Part shown: piece after piece, positions 35,031 to 46,670 of the stretch
Layout of the letters: each line of letters opens with the position of its first letter
Position numbering within the stretch: the first letter of the stretch is position 1
Assembly (NCBI GenBank): GCA_029465975.1
Contig: CM055741.1
Coordinates: 8,702,861-8,766,860, forward strand
DNA from: Dallia pectoralis
Lineage: Eukaryota > Chordata > Actinopteri > Esociformes > Umbridae
Reading direction: 5' to 3'
Length of the DNA: 64,000 bases
Program-made: the position numbers and the translations under genes
Notes under the pieces: model-generated
What the model saw: the letters and a program-made list of their open reading frames with translations, nothing else
What the model was told of the DNA's origin: nothing
The model's database searches: none

Positions 35031-36000
35031 TCTCTCTCTCTCCATTTGTCTCTGCATCTCTCTTCACTCCATTCCATTTGTCGCAGTTCTGAGTTGGGTG
35101 AGTGAACTAGACATGATGGTGGAGTATTCATGAGACCACATGCACAGACACACGGAGTGTTAATCTTCTGAATGACCATTGTCTGTGAAACAAGGTTTCT
35201 CGTTATCGCTATGAATACATGGTTCAGTCTGTGCGCACAGGCTTTCATAATGAGACAAATGTATTTCTTAATGAATCGCTGCGCAAGTTGTAGAAATTCT
35301 CTTCCCGCTCCGGCAATTAGGGGAATCACTTGAGAGTACGAGGAAAAGGGAAGATTGGTGGCAAAATTAGTTGATGAAGAGAAAAGGACAGTAGGGAGTG
35401 AAACCTTGAAACGTTTCCGAATTGTCTTATCTGAATCTACCAGAAACCCCTTCTCTCTAATTGGCTACTTCAAATATAATCTCCCTCCCCGTAGTCAGGG
35501 CTTATGTTGGCGTGGAAAACCGATGGAAAACGAGATACGGATTGAAGACATGTGCCAGGTGTTTTACCTTTGGGAATGAATGAACGAGTAAACCCTGTAC
35601 GCGGGGCGAAGGAGTGGTTCGATCAGATCTGCAATGAGCAGTTGGGTTCGGGACGTGTCGATTGGCTAGAGACAACTGAACGACCTGGCCTGATTGGTTA
35701 CGTCACGTTGACAGGGTGCGTCGTTGGGTAGAACACTTCTCCTGGTTTTTATGCTGTGTCTGTCTACATCTCCAGATCAGGATCAACAGTTTGATGGCCG
35801 TGTGTGACTCTGACTCAATGAACTTCGTTTTGGGGATTTGCACACAGAGGCTTTGTGAGATGCGTGTTGAGAAGGCACACCCACACACGCTCAGAAATAG
35901 CAAACACATGCTATAACACACACACACACACACGCACACACTCCACCGTGTTTCCTCTCCACCTGCAAGCACTCAGACATCTTTGACTGCACACACACAT

Positions 36001-36194
36001 CAGCCTAAACACATACACACACACACACACACACACAAACACATCAGCCTAAACACATACACACACACACACACACACACATCAGCCTAAACACATACAC
36101 ACACACACACACATCAGCCTAAACACATACACACACACACACACACACATCAGCCTAAACACATACACACACACACACACACACATCAGCCTAA

Positions 36195-36225
<31 letters not shown>

Positions 36226-36234
36226 TCAGCCTAA

Positions 36235-36265
<31 letters not shown>

Positions 36266-36274
36266 TCAGCCTAA

Positions 36275-36307
<33 letters not shown>

Positions 36308-36316
36308 TCAGCCTAA

Positions 36317-36349
<33 letters not shown>

Positions 36350-36392
36350 TCAGCCTAAACACATACACACACACACACACACATCAGCCTAA

Positions 36393-36423
<31 letters not shown>

Positions 36424-36468
36424 TCAGCCTAAACACATACACACACACACACACACACATCAGCCTAA

Positions 36469-36499
<31 letters not shown>

Positions 36500-36527
36500 T
36501 CAGCCTAAACACATACACACACACACT
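36001..36527. repeat. Composite array: CATCAGCCTAAACACATA plus variable (CA)n
   Basis: About 13 copies of the fixed words CATCAGCCTAAACACATA are separated by CA runs of differing length. The total unit varies from about 34 to 50 bases. It is a microsatellite nested inside a minisatellite, and both levels are likely polymorphic. Confidence 0.95.
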
Positions 36528-36796
36528 CACACGCTACACAACCTCCCTATACCGCCCAGTCCCAAAGCTCTCAGGAATAACAATTCCCTCTCACAGAGGT
36601 GAGAGACAGTGAAAACACAGCCGTTGGACGTGGCGCTATCCACCGTTCCCTGACCTTTAACCCCTCCCACCTACACCTGGCTTATCCTACTGTCTCCCCT
36701 GTGGCACACTGGTCGTCTCACCGGTGCGTTTTCCTTATCTGGCCCTGAGGCCGGCTCAGTGGAGCCCAAGTGAACATCTGAGAGGCGCAACTAGGG

Positions 36797-37065
36797 GTTT
36801 CTTATCTCCAACAGAGAGACTTTATCTGTAGGTCTCATCTCCAACAGAGAGACTTTATCTGTAGGTCTCATCTCCAACAGAGAGACTTTATCTGTAGGTC
36901 TCATCTCCAACAGAGAGACTTTATCTGTAGGTCTCATCTCCAACAGAGAGACTTTATCTGTAGGTCTCATCTCCAACAGAGAGAATTTATCTGTAGGTCT
37001 CATCTCCAACAGAGAGACTTTATCTGTAGGTCTCATCTCCAACAGAGAGACTTTATCCGTAGGTC
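36797..37065. repeat. 33-bp minisatellite, about 8 copies
   Basis: Unit TCTCATCTCCAACAGAGAGA followed by CTTTATCTGTAGG (33 bases), almost identical in all copies (one has GAATTTATC). It is unrelated in sequence to the 33-bp array at 33.35 kb. The reverse strand reads an 11-residue repeat and is not considered coding. Confidence 0.96.
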
Positions 37066-37470
37066 CGCTGCCCAGTTCAAGGTGACCCCCTAAGCCCGGC
37101 TCGGTCAACAGTGTTTGTGTTTTATCACAATGGGCTCTGGTTTGGTTGCCTCACGTTTTTGCTATGGTAAGAATTTGATAGGGCACTTTATGTCATACGA
37201 GATTTGGCCTGTAGGGGGTGCTGTTTTGTGTTTACGTTATTTGCGACGGAATGGAGTTACAGGGATTCACTGTCTGTGAGAGGTTTGACAAAACAGCGAC
37301 TGGCCCGGGCACGTTCTATTCTACCACGACAAAATGGTTCGCCAGCGTGATCAAAGCAAAAAATAGTGCGTTAGTTGATTTGTTTACCAGGGCAACTCGA
37401 ACGTCTTAGCATTAGACCTGGCTACAATGTTCACTGTCTTTATCTCTCCTTCTCTTTGTTCGCCGCGTAG

Positions 37471-37588
37471 AGGAGAAGTACGTGACCGTGCAGGCGTACA
37501 CCAATCAGGGGAAGGACGAGATCGGCTTCGAAAAAGGGGTCACCGTGGAGGTCATGCAGAAGAACCTGGAAGGCTGGTGGTACATCAG
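37471..37588 (+). CDS. sh3pxd2a: TKS5 exon, first part of SH3-2
   Basis: Acceptor CGCGTAG and donor GTGAGC. Encodes EEKYVTVQAYTNQGKDEIGF, EKGVTVEVMQKNLEGWWYI and two bases of Arg (window residues 134-173). This is the front of the second SH3 domain, with the acidic RT loop (KDE) and the WW pair. It leaves in phase 2. The segment is nearly identical to vertebrate TKS5; the FEKGVTVEV words are typical of the family. Confidence 0.96.
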
Positions 37589-38501
37589 GTGAGCGTCCAT
37601 TCATCGATTTGGACTGAGTCTACCTCTTGATTGCGCGTGTGCGTTTGCCGTAATCATTTACAACGCCATACTTTCCTCATGCAGCCTCTATGAGAAAACC
37701 TTTTTTTTTTTTTCATCGATCATTACATTGGAGTTTTGTCATGGTGTTTGTAGCAGTAATATTTCCTGTCTCTTCCGGAGGTTTCATGTTTAAGTCAAAA
37801 AACTTGTTAATGACGATGTTGCATAGAAAAGCAGAATGAATTTGGAAGTCGTTGTGACGGAAGCTTCAAATTATACTTTCCAAACCGGGTTTCAAACCCG
37901 CAACCCTGCGTGTTGCTAGCCTTTAGTTCTCCCAACCGAGATGGAATTCGTCGTTCCGTTGGTTTTGGTCTATAGGACGGAGACATGACTGAATGATCAC
38001 GTTTGAGCGTGAACATTGGTTAATGCACGTTCGTACACGGGGCTCCAACAGAGAAACAGCTGTTATTTTCAGGGATGTGATCAAGGCACCAATTCGCCTA
38101 CTGCGTTAAATGGAATAGAAAACGCTATCACTCTTTTCGCCGTATGTGACAGGGACACACAGAGTGTGTGTGCGATTTTGTCAGTGTGTGTGTGTGTGTG
38201 TGTGTGCGCTTGTGTGTGTGTGCGTGTCTAAACGTGTGTGTTGTTTTGTTATGTCAGTGAATGAGCATTTTCTTGCCTGTTTCCTGGGCGTCTGGGGACG
38301 ATGTCAGTTCCACTCTGGTGATGATGGTGACCAAATGTTTTCCCTGGACTGGGCTTTAAGAATCCCGCTATCCTTGTCAAACAATATGTTAAACAATATG
38401 AACTCCTTTTGGTGTTGTGAACCCATGGCAGACTGGTGCTGAAGTGACCAAGCGGTTGTGTTCTTTTGGACCAGTGACTCACCGTGCTCTTCTGTCTCTA
38501 G
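37589..38501 (+). other. sh3pxd2a: sh3pxd2a intron, 0.9 kb
   Basis: Unique sequence apart from an interrupted GT tract at about 38,183-38,225. No exon or element recognised. Confidence 0.8.
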
Positions 38502-38664
38502 GTACTTGGGAAAAGAGGGCTGGGCTCCGGCCTCGTACCTGAAGAAGATGAAGGAGGACTTCTCCCCGCCAGGCAATAAGAAGATGCTGACAGGCCCTGT
38601 GGAGATCATCGGCAACATAATGGATATCAGTAATCTGCTCCAGAAGAAGTCCAGCAGCGAGAAG
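38502..38664 (+). CDS. sh3pxd2a: TKS5 exon, end of SH3-2 and linker
   Basis: Acceptor TCTCTAG and donor GTGTGT. Completes SH3-2 (YLGKEGWAPASYLKK) and continues with the linker GPVEIIGNIMDISNLLQKK and SSSEK (window residues 174-227). GPVEIIGNIM.ISNLL is a hallmark of TKS5. The exon ends on a codon boundary (phase 0). Confidence 0.96.
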
Positions 38665-38835
38665 GTGTGTTTTGAGACTTTACTTACCACCCATTGTCGT
38701 CTTTGTATTTGTCTTTATTTTTTTAAGTTTTGACAAATCTCAAGCACTGTACTCCCTGCGGTTTGACGTTTTTCAATTATCACAGTGGAACACGGTTTGT
38801 ATTGACTTTAAATCCATTTCCATTATGATTCCCAG

Positions 38836-39109
38836 GACGTCCAAGCGGACAGGGAGGCCACCAGCCCGGAGCGACACATCTCCAAGAGCGAGATTAGCCT
38901 GCCGATGCCGTTCGCCCCGGGCTACAACCCCGGGCCCGATACCGTCTCCGGCCCAGGTTCCAGCCCCAACCGCGGGTTGAAGTCTGGGACGGGTACCTCC
39001 AGTCCTAGCCTAGGACCTAGCACCAGTGCCTCCCTCCAGGACGGTAAGGGGAAGACGGAACCGGGTTCCCCCGCTGTAGCACGCGTAGCACCGCACCGAG
39101 TGTCCATAG
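38836..39109 (+). CDS. sh3pxd2a: TKS5 exon, linker between SH3-2 and SH3-3
   Basis: Acceptor TTCCCAG and donor GTGAGT. Encodes a low-complexity Pro/Gly/Ser-rich linker starting DVQADREATSPERHISKSEI and ending GSPAVARVAPHRVSI (window residues 228-318). Mammalian TKS5 has the same ending, GSPAVARIAPQR. The middle (YNPGPDTVSGPGSSPNRG and on) is less conserved and expanded relative to mammals. No domain is seen; the linker is probably disordered and carries SH3-ligand and phosphorylation motifs (inference). Confidence 0.93.
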
Positions 39110-39418
39110 GTGAGTTTCACGAGGATTGTTTTTACAATTATAACTAAGCTGTTTTAGTCTACAGATCGACTATATATTATGTTATCTTTTTGCGTTAGCT
39201 TTGAGGCTTTAGCTAAGAATTTTTTTATTTCAGGCACATGGCATCCTCTAAAAAATTTATTTACAAGGAGCATGTCAAGAAACCAACTGAACTCACCACA
39301 GTAGTCGAGGCAGCATCTCAAAAGACACAGCTTTTACAATACTTAAAAGGTCAAATAAAACAACCTCCTCCTCAGAACATTCTGCTGACCCATTTTAATC
39401 AGTCATTCCAATTATCAG
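39110..39418 (+). other. sh3pxd2a: sh3pxd2a intron, 309 bp
   Basis: Short AT-rich intron with GTGAGT donor and TTATCAG acceptor. Nothing else recognised. Confidence 0.9.
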
Positions 39419-39468
39419 GTTCTCCCAACCTCAGACAAAAGCCTCCTCCTAGAAGAGAAACAAATCTG
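39419..39468 (+). CDS. sh3pxd2a: TKS5 50-nt exon, proline-rich motif
   Basis: Acceptor TTATCAG and donor GTGAGC. Enters with one base and reads GSPNLRQKPPPRRETNL (to window residue 335), leaving in phase 0. The KPPPRR core is a class-type SH3 ligand present at the same place in mammalian TKS5 (RPPPRRE). It precedes SH3-3. Confidence 0.93.
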
Positions 39469-39568
39469 GTGAGCCACTAGAAATCTATTGTTTGTTTTTA
39501 TATTTAAGGTCAAACAAACTTGAGCCTGAACTTATCCATGTATATTGCTTTTTTATTTGTATGGGTAG

Positions 39569-39688
39569 AACTTCCAGTTACCCAAACCACCAGAGCCCCC
39601 TACTGTGGAAGCGGAGTACTACACCATCGCAGAGTTTCAGTCCTGCATTTCCGATGGGATCAGTTTCCGCGGAGGACAAAAAGCTGAT
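39569..39688 (+). CDS. sh3pxd2a: TKS5 exon, first half of SH3-3
   Basis: Acceptor GGGTAG and donor GTAAGA, 120 bases, phase 0 on both sides. Encodes NFQLPKPPEPPTVEAE and the first half of SH3-3, YYTIAEFQSCISDGISFRGG and QKAD (window residues 336-375). The wording YYTIAEFQSCISDGISFRGG is effectively invariant in vertebrate TKS5. Confidence 0.96.
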
Positions 39689-40584
39689 GTAAGAACCTGA
39701 AAACATAGAAATACAAACACTGTATGTATGTGTATATTAAGCATGCTTAATTAGAAATAATTGTATAATTACAAATATTTAAATTATCTGTTTCCCTAGA
39801 TTTCACAAAAAAATTGCCCTTCCTGATACAATAACACCTCTTATGCACTGTGTATAAAATAGAACATGCTTGTTGACACGTATATGTATATATAGCTTTA
39901 AAATGAACCGACAGACATTGTATGTATCATCATTAGGAACTGTCCTTACTGGCAAATAGAGAAGGTTAGAAATATTGTAAGCTATATCTTCATTATATAT
40001 ACACACAATAATTTGAAGTAGAGGTATACTTTTTTGTCTTGATTTGTAGGGTGGTTGCTTCTCTTCTCAGCGACTCAAATTCAATTGCTTGCCCTGCCGT
40101 TTGCTATATTGGTGTCATGTGTGGCATAGCATTTCTCACGGCCCGTTTGTGTGAGGATTGACAAATTGAAAACATCTTGAACAAGTATTGTTCATTCAGA
40201 CCATGGCAAGTGTTTTGACAAGTGCTTGTTACCATTTTTGCTCAAGTCAATTTAATTTCACTCCATCAGTTGATATTGAAATCTAGCTAGGTTTAGTGAA
40301 TACGTGTGTCAACAGATTCCTCACCAGACACATAACTGCCGAAGCGGCAAAGATAGGGCCTTGACGGTCCGACTCAACTGGAGGTCAGGGACATTTGAGG
40401 CTGTAAGAAAACTGAATTTGCCGTGATTTGTCGTCCCGGTAGCATCAAGGATGATACAGAATGTCAATTATGTGTGTCAGAAAATAATCTCTATCTTTAA
40501 GCATAAGAGACACAGTCCACTTCCCAACTGGTGGCATGCTCCAGTGATCAAGTATATTTGTTTGTCTCCTGTCTATTCCACTAG
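39689..40584 (+). other. sh3pxd2a: Last sh3pxd2a intron, 0.9 kb
   Basis: AT-rich unique DNA with GTAAGA donor and CCACTAG acceptor. No repeats longer than a few units and no exon seen. Confidence 0.85.
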
Positions 40585-42645
40585 GTCATAGAGAAGAACT
40601 CTGGGGGCTGGTGGTACGTTCAAATCGGAGAGATGGAGGGCTGGGCGCCCTGCTCTTACATCGACAAGCGCAAGAAGCCCAACCTGAGCCGCAGGACGAG
40701 CACACTCACAAGGCCCAAAGTCCCGCCTCCGGCTCCGCCCGTCAAGAAGCAAGACTCGGAAGAGGCGTCGCCCGCGCCGAGTCACGCCGCCGAAGCCCCC
40801 GAAAGCTCCGGCCGCCCCGCTGCGTACGAGGAGCCCGAGTACGCCGTTCCGGCCGTCGGCTTTGAGGGCGAGTCGGACACGGATTCGCCGAGGGGAGAGT
40901 CGGTACCTCGCGCGCTGGATGTGAAAGTCAACAGTGTGGCCTTTGAGAAGTACCGTAGTTCTCCCAAAGTCTGCAAGGCCTCCCCTGTCATAATCAGCCA
41001 TAGGAGAAGGTCGTTCAGGTCAGTCGAAGAGATGGCCAAAGAGGAGTGCATCTATGAGAACGATGGCTTCCGACGCAGTAGCGGTGACGAAGGGGCGTTT
41101 GCCAAAAGTTCCGGCGGTTCCAACTCTCCACGGGTCTATCACTCTTCGACTGTACCACGCAAACCCTCAGGGTCTTCGCCACTAGCAGGGGTAAAGCCAT
41201 TGAAAAAGATCACCCCAGAGCTTAGCCAAAGTCCGTCCTTAGCCAAAGCCGACAGCAGCCCCAGGTCATCCTCAGACGAATCGGGTAGAGGATCCAGGAA
41301 ACCCCCGGGCTTTAAGACTGTAGAGCAGAGGATAGGCCAGAGCCCGTCCACCAAGCCCAAACCTTCGGTTAGGCCCAAGCCATTGCTGAGCTCCAAGTCG
41401 GAACCCCATAGCCCAGAGAGAATGAACATAAGCTCTCTAAGACGCCAGCTGAGACCCACTGGTCAGATTCGGCAAAGCGTCAAAACTTCCCGCGGGGAAG
41501 ACTTGGAGACGGCTTCCGTCATCTCCTCGGAGGACTCACATTCTTCCCGCAACAGCGCCTCTGATCTTTCCTCCATCTACTCGAAAGGAAGTCGGGGAGA
41601 CTCTGATCTTGAAGGGCTGAACTGCTACCGTACCACTGATGCCTACGACAAGATCCAGGAGTCAGAGCTGAGCTTCCCAGCTGGAGTCGAGGTGGAAGTC
41701 CTGGAGCGGCAGGAGAGCGGCTGGTGGTATATCCGCTGGCGAGACGAGGAAGGCTGGGCGCCCACTTTCTACCTGGAGCCCATGCGACAAGTGAGGGACG
41801 CCGGCGGGTCGGAGTCCGACGGCCAGCACTCCGGGTCGGGCAGCGGCACTGGAAGCAAGTCCAATAGCCTGGAGAAGAATGAGCAGCGTGTGATGGCACT
41901 CAACAATATCAACCTGCAGGGTCTCACCAACCATCACCAGGTGCACAACACCCCGGGGGGTCTGAGGTCCAGGAACACTCCTCCGATTCCCTCCAAACCT
42001 CCTGGGGGCTTCTGCAAGCCGGCCGTGTTGGTCAATGGTGCCGTGAGAATGAGGAACGGCGGGGTTAGACCGCAGTCCGCCGTCCGACCTCAGTCGGTGT
42101 TTGTGTCCGCGCCGCAGTCGACCAGGGAGACTCAACACTACATGACCACTTCCCTGAGGCGCAACGAGTCATTGGGTGCCCACGACCATTACCGGTCGGG
42201 TTCCGCAACCCTCGGCGTGCGCCGAAACTCCTCCTTCAACGCAGTTCGGGCGCACCCCGTGACAGTCGAGGCCCGGCCGAGGCCCACCGACGGCTCTGTC
42301 ACCACCAGGGTTTCTTCGGCGGAACGTTTTGGGGCAGGCGGCGGGACGGACGCCTTGAGCAGAGTCGGGGTGGGTGTCGGCATGCAGCGTAATGGTATCC
42401 CAGTGTCCGCGGTCCGGCCCAAGCCTATCGAGAAGAGCCAGCTGATCCATAACAACCTGGGGAGGGAGGTATACGTGTCAATCGCTGACTATCGAGGCGA
42501 CGACGAGACCATGGGCTTCCCTGAGGGCACCTGCCTGGAGGTCCTAGAGAGGAACCCCAACGGATGGTGGTACTGCCAGGTCCAAGACGCCCTGCGTCCT
42601 CGCAAGGGCTGGGTCCCCTCCAACTACCTAGAACGGAAAAAGTAA
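40585..42645 (+). CDS. sh3pxd2a: TKS5 last coding exon: end of SH3-3, SH3-4, SH3-5
   Basis: Acceptor CCACTAG. The exon is 686 codons and ends at TAA 42643-42645 (window residues 376-1061). It completes SH3-3 (VIEKNSGGWWYVQIG, GWAPCSYIDKRKK), then runs through a Ser/Pro-rich disordered linker with KPSVRPKPLLSSKSE and the YEEPEYAVP and IYENDGF tyrosine motifs. SH3-4 (CYRTTDAYDKIQ to GWAPTFYL) lies near residues 724-776, and SH3-5 (EVYVSIADYRGDDE to GWVPSNYLERKK) near 1003-1061. The two tyrosine motifs correspond to Src-phosphorylated sites in mammalian TKS5. Five SH3 domains in all mark TKS5 rather than TKS4. The GC-rich codon use contrasts with the AT-rich DNA downstream. Confidence 0.98.
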   Translation, partial: VIEKNSGGWWYVQIGEMEGWAPCSYIDKRKKPNLSRRTSTLTRPKVPPPAPPVKKQDSEEASPAPSHAAEAPESSGRPAAYEEPEYAVPAVGFEGESDTDSPRGESVPRALDVKVNSVAFEKYRSSPKVCKASPVIISHRRRSFRSVEEMAKEECIYENDGFRRSSGDEGAFAKSSGGSNSPRVYHSSTVPRKPSGSSPLAGVKPLKKITPELSQSPSLAKADSSPRSSSDESGRGSRKPPGFKTVEQRIGQSPSTKPKPSVRPKPLLSSKSEPHSPERMNISSLRRQLRPTGQIRQSVKTSRGEDLETASVISSEDSHSSRNSASDLSSIYSKGSRGDSDLEGLNCYRTTDAYDKIQESELSFPAGVEVEVLERQESGWWYIRWRDEEGWAPTFYLEPMRQVRDAGGSESDGQHSGSGSGTGSKSNSLEKNEQRVMALNNINLQGLTNHHQVHNTPGGLRSRNTPPIPSKPPGGFCKPAVLVNGAVRMRNGGVRPQSAVRPQSVFVSAPQSTRETQHYMTTSLRRNESLGAHDHYRSGSATLGVRRNSSFNAVRAHPVTVEARPRPTDGSVTTRVSSAERFGAGGGTDALSRVGVGVGMQRNGIPVSAVRPKPIEKSQLIHNNLGREVYVSIADYRGDDETMGFPEGTCLEVLERNPNGWWYCQVQDALRPRKGWVPSNYLERKK

Positions 42646-45600
42646 CAGCCTGGTTGTAATAATGTTCCCCTTCGAGTGATGCCGCTGTATTGGTGACCAA
42701 ATCACTTATTAAGAATGTTACCCCCACAAGAGCTACCAAAAGCAATATGCTTCAAATATTTTCGTTTCTTAAAGACTGTTTGTCATCGACGACACGTTGT
42801 TTTAATATTATTATTATAAGAGACACTTTCAGTGCAGTTCGACTCGAATGCTAAACTAAGTTTAGATTTTTAGTTTCCGGGATATCGGATGAAACTAGAG
42901 ACTTAAAACGGGGATCGGCCGTCTCCGGTGTTAGAAACACGAAGAGGACAACGGTTTGTTGGAACGTACAACGACACCTTCTAGAAGGGGTTTACATTAG
43001 AAAGACAAGGAAGCAGGGGAATGACGGCTTAGCCTTATACCTGCCTGTGACTGTAATGCCAAATAGGTGCCTTTTGTATACAAACTGAATTGAGTTCTGA
43101 GAAGTGGAGGTAACACGTCATCAAGTCGGTGTTTCTACCAAATGTTTAACAGTGCCATAGGCCTAACAGTTTGGATAACGCTAACATTACCTTTGTAACA
43201 TTCAAAAGAATCAGTGAGTTTAACAGTTATTAAATGCAGCCTCGGGTGCTGTAGAGTAGTAGGTGGAAAGGAATCAAAAGCAGAAGGAATTGATAAAAAC
43301 AACAATAGGAGAGATTTCGGTGACTTTCGAGGACCTTCAATTGAGCAAAGTAAAAACAAGTCAACTTTTAAATTCTCTTTTTTTAGACACGTCTGTATGT
43401 TTTCGTTCTTAAATGTGTTTTGTGTCTTATCTGTCCATAGAGATGTATTTCTGCTTTCTTGTGATATTATCCACCGACAGCCCAGAATTGGAGCGAGTCA
43501 AAATACTTAATTGGAGAAACTTTGTCGTTTTACATCGATCTGGATTTTCACCCGAAGAAAATAGTCGTTTATTGTCATCCGAACCGACATTATGTCAGAT
43601 ACAAATGAAAATGAAACCTGTCCAGCTTGAAACGTAATTACTTTTTACTTAATTATAGGGTGCTTTTTAGTGAAACAAAAGAAAAGACCAGGGAAAGTTT
43701 ACAAAATGGAAGCTTTTGTGAAGTTGGTCTCTAGGGGGTCCTATACAAATATCTTTGTATTTTGGTCTCGAAATACAGAATAGAAAAAGTAGTCGCAGTC
43801 GCTCAGAAAGTAAGTACTGGAATTTTCTTTGCCATGTTCTTGAATCCCAGGGATATGCATCCATTGTCTCGCGCCCCCACAATGTGATTAAACCAAAGAG
43901 GAATTTAATTTCTTAGGGTATTTTATATATCTTTACTATTTATTTATGGGTACAAGTTGCCTTGTGTAGTGTATTTTACAAAACATCTTAAACGAGGTTT
44001 CAAAACTGAAGAAAAAAATGCATGTTATTGTTTTGACAACAATATCTGGAGGCACTTGCTTTTTCAAACCCAACTTAAATCCTGTTGAAACGCTTAGATT
44101 TAGTTTCAACTGTTTCGGATATTGCTGTGCAGTATTGGTTCAAATCGTATACAGTAGAGTTTATGTTTACTTCCTTATTTTAAAATGAGTTTGTAGATCT
44201 ATTGGATTTAGAATATTACAGCAGGGCAATGGTCTTGCTAATATGTTTCATATATTTCTCCCCATCACAATAGTGATATTATTTACAAATTTGAAAATAC
44301 AAATTAAGTCCTACTTCAACTGGCTGGTGTTCAAGACTGCTGAAATATGTTTTCTAATGAACAGTGTGTGACCTTTTTAATTGAGGTTAAACATGGTTTA
44401 ACTTTTCATAAAATGTTCTGCTGGACAGTGTCATAGTATTACAGAAAGTATTGTACCTGCAAAATGGTAGTTATATATATTTTAACCAATCATAAGTGTT
44501 TATTAAGTGATCACACATAGACAATAACTAAGATTGAAGTTGTTCTGTTGCTAATTAATGCACTTTAATATTTATTTTTACAGTGCATTAATGTAGAGAT
44601 ACGGTTGAAATACTCAGCATATTATTTATTCATATATTTGTTAGATTTTTTTTACCTCAAGTTATATATATCTAAGTATTTTTTTACCTCAAGTTTCTTT
44701 TACTCACTAAGAATCTCTGTCATTGGAGAATAACAGCATTTTTCACAATATAAGAATTGGATACCTGGTGCCCTCTAGTGGGAGATCAATGCTACTGCGA
44801 CGCGTATTTTTTGTGTTGCCTAAAAGATCTGGCAAATTCTGTGCAAATACTAAATGCACTGCTGGTCAGTGAAACTACCAACTAAACAATGACTGTAAAA
44901 CATTTTCCCAATAATCAATGCAGCTAAGATTTTGTAGTTTTTGCGTTCTTTTGTAAATTGGCAATCTTTAAACATTTTTCAATGCTGTGTGTTGCAACTT
45001 TAAGCCACGGACACTTCTTTCCTTCTTATTGCTCTAAACATAATGCCTGATAAAAATCCTAATCAAGTGGAACTGATTTGTTTACCCCCCATTTACGTCA
45101 TTTAGTAAATTTCATATTCATTTCAAATCTTTAGAAACACATATTAGTTCTGTTTTACAAACACAGTATAAAATGTTCTTCATCTAACCTATCACATTCT
45201 CTCTAAAGCGACATGAATCAGGTAATAGTGTCATAGAAAATCTGGTAGATCCAGGACAGACGCATTGTGTCCGTGAGTGAAAGGTACAACATTTAAACCA
45301 AACAAACACGTTTAACCCTTGCCCCTAGACGAAGTCATTATGTTAGTGTGTTGAATCACCTGTAACATTTCGTTACAGCGCATGTCAATGCGTATTGCTT
45401 TTTTAAATGGGTACTCGTCCGTCTGTGCCCGCGCATTTGACATGCCAATTGTAACGTGTCAAGCTCGTCTATATCATAATTAGTTGTGTTAGTAGCTTGT
45501 TTTTATATGTATATTTAAATTTTCTTTCAATTTTTTTGGTATGATTATAATAATTGTTCTATTCTGTTTTTGCGTTCGCCCCCCCACTTGTATTACGTAT

Positions 45601-45980
45601 CGATGTAACGATGAGGAAATGTGCAATAGAAATAGGCATCTTTGCCATGACGGAGGCGTATAGAACATGATCAAAATAACATTTTCTTTTTAAGTGTCTA
45701 AGGATATATCATCTAATAATGTGTCGTACAAGCCCCCACCCCCCCGCCCCTAGGCCAAATCCTTAATCTACTCAAGCCGTCGTCAGCCATGTAAACCTTC
45801 ATAATGAATCGTGAGTAAGCATTTCAGGTCCACGTCTTTTTTGACGGCCTTATCGTATTTCAAAAGAGTCCAAGTTGTTAATGAAACTAAACATACTCTA
45901 TCCCTATTGGAGGCGCTTACCTGGATGTAGCTAAAGCACACAAGTAAGACACGACGGACAGAATATCCAACCAGTGGTGC

Positions 45981-45986
45981 AATAAA
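45981..45986 (+). promoter_or_regulatory. sh3pxd2a: Candidate poly(A) signal AATAAA
   Basis: Canonical hexamer about 3.3 kb after the TKS5 stop. The downstream context (GTTCTAACTGTGTCC) is only modestly GT-rich. Confidence 0.3.
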
Positions 45987-46555
45987 CCAGGGATGTTCTA
46001 ACTGTGTCCCCATCGAGGGCCTCTGAATCTCCGTGAGGTGGACGTTAAGATGTCGTGCCTGGAAAGGATCTGTTTTCTTTTTTTGGAATGTGTGTCGCTC
46101 CTGATTTTACGACAAGCCCTTAAACCCTTTACCATGGCAACGGTGACATTCAGAACTGTCACAGTCAACCTTCTGGGTGAACAGGAACGTGTAGTTTGCT
46201 AAAGGACCGTAGCTGTTCAATCCATCCGCTTCCAAGACACACACCGACCATTACCAAATACGAGATGAGACATCTTTGACTTACGCCCCGTGGGAATCAA
46301 TTTCAGACTCGACTGTGTCCCCGACTGGGTCAGCATCGGTTGATTTAGAAAGAGAGAAAACATAGCACACAGTTTTGGGTCTGGTCCGTTGTCCACAGAT
46401 TGCAAAAGTGATGTTTTTCAATTCTCCACCACAGCTGGTTAGTTAAACAATTACCTTCAGAGATTCTTCTTTTATCACTTCATGTCCACATAACAGTTTC
46501 GAGGCTAGCAAAGTCTCAGTTCATTTCCTTTCCCCTCCAGTAGGTTTGATGGGAA

Positions 46556-46670
46556 GACACACACACACACAGGCACACACAGAGACACACACCCTTGACT
46601 TTTAACTATGGTGGAGGGCGCCACATATTTCTGGCAAAACAGCACCCACGCACGGACCACACACACACAC
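46556..46670. repeat. Short interrupted CA tracts
   Basis: CA runs at about 46556-46600 and 46655-46670 in otherwise unique DNA. Confidence 0.85.

Larger units (their letters stand above)
31909..37470 (+). other. sh3pxd2a: sh3pxd2a intron, 5.6 kb, with five tandem arrays
   Basis: Contains a CA/15-bp array at the 5' splice site, a 33-bp array (33.35-34.06 kb), a CT-rich 17-bp array (34.64-35.03 kb), a CA-composite array (36.0-36.53 kb) and a second, unrelated 33-bp array (36.8-37.07 kb). The unique DNA between them shows no exon. Confidence 0.8.
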
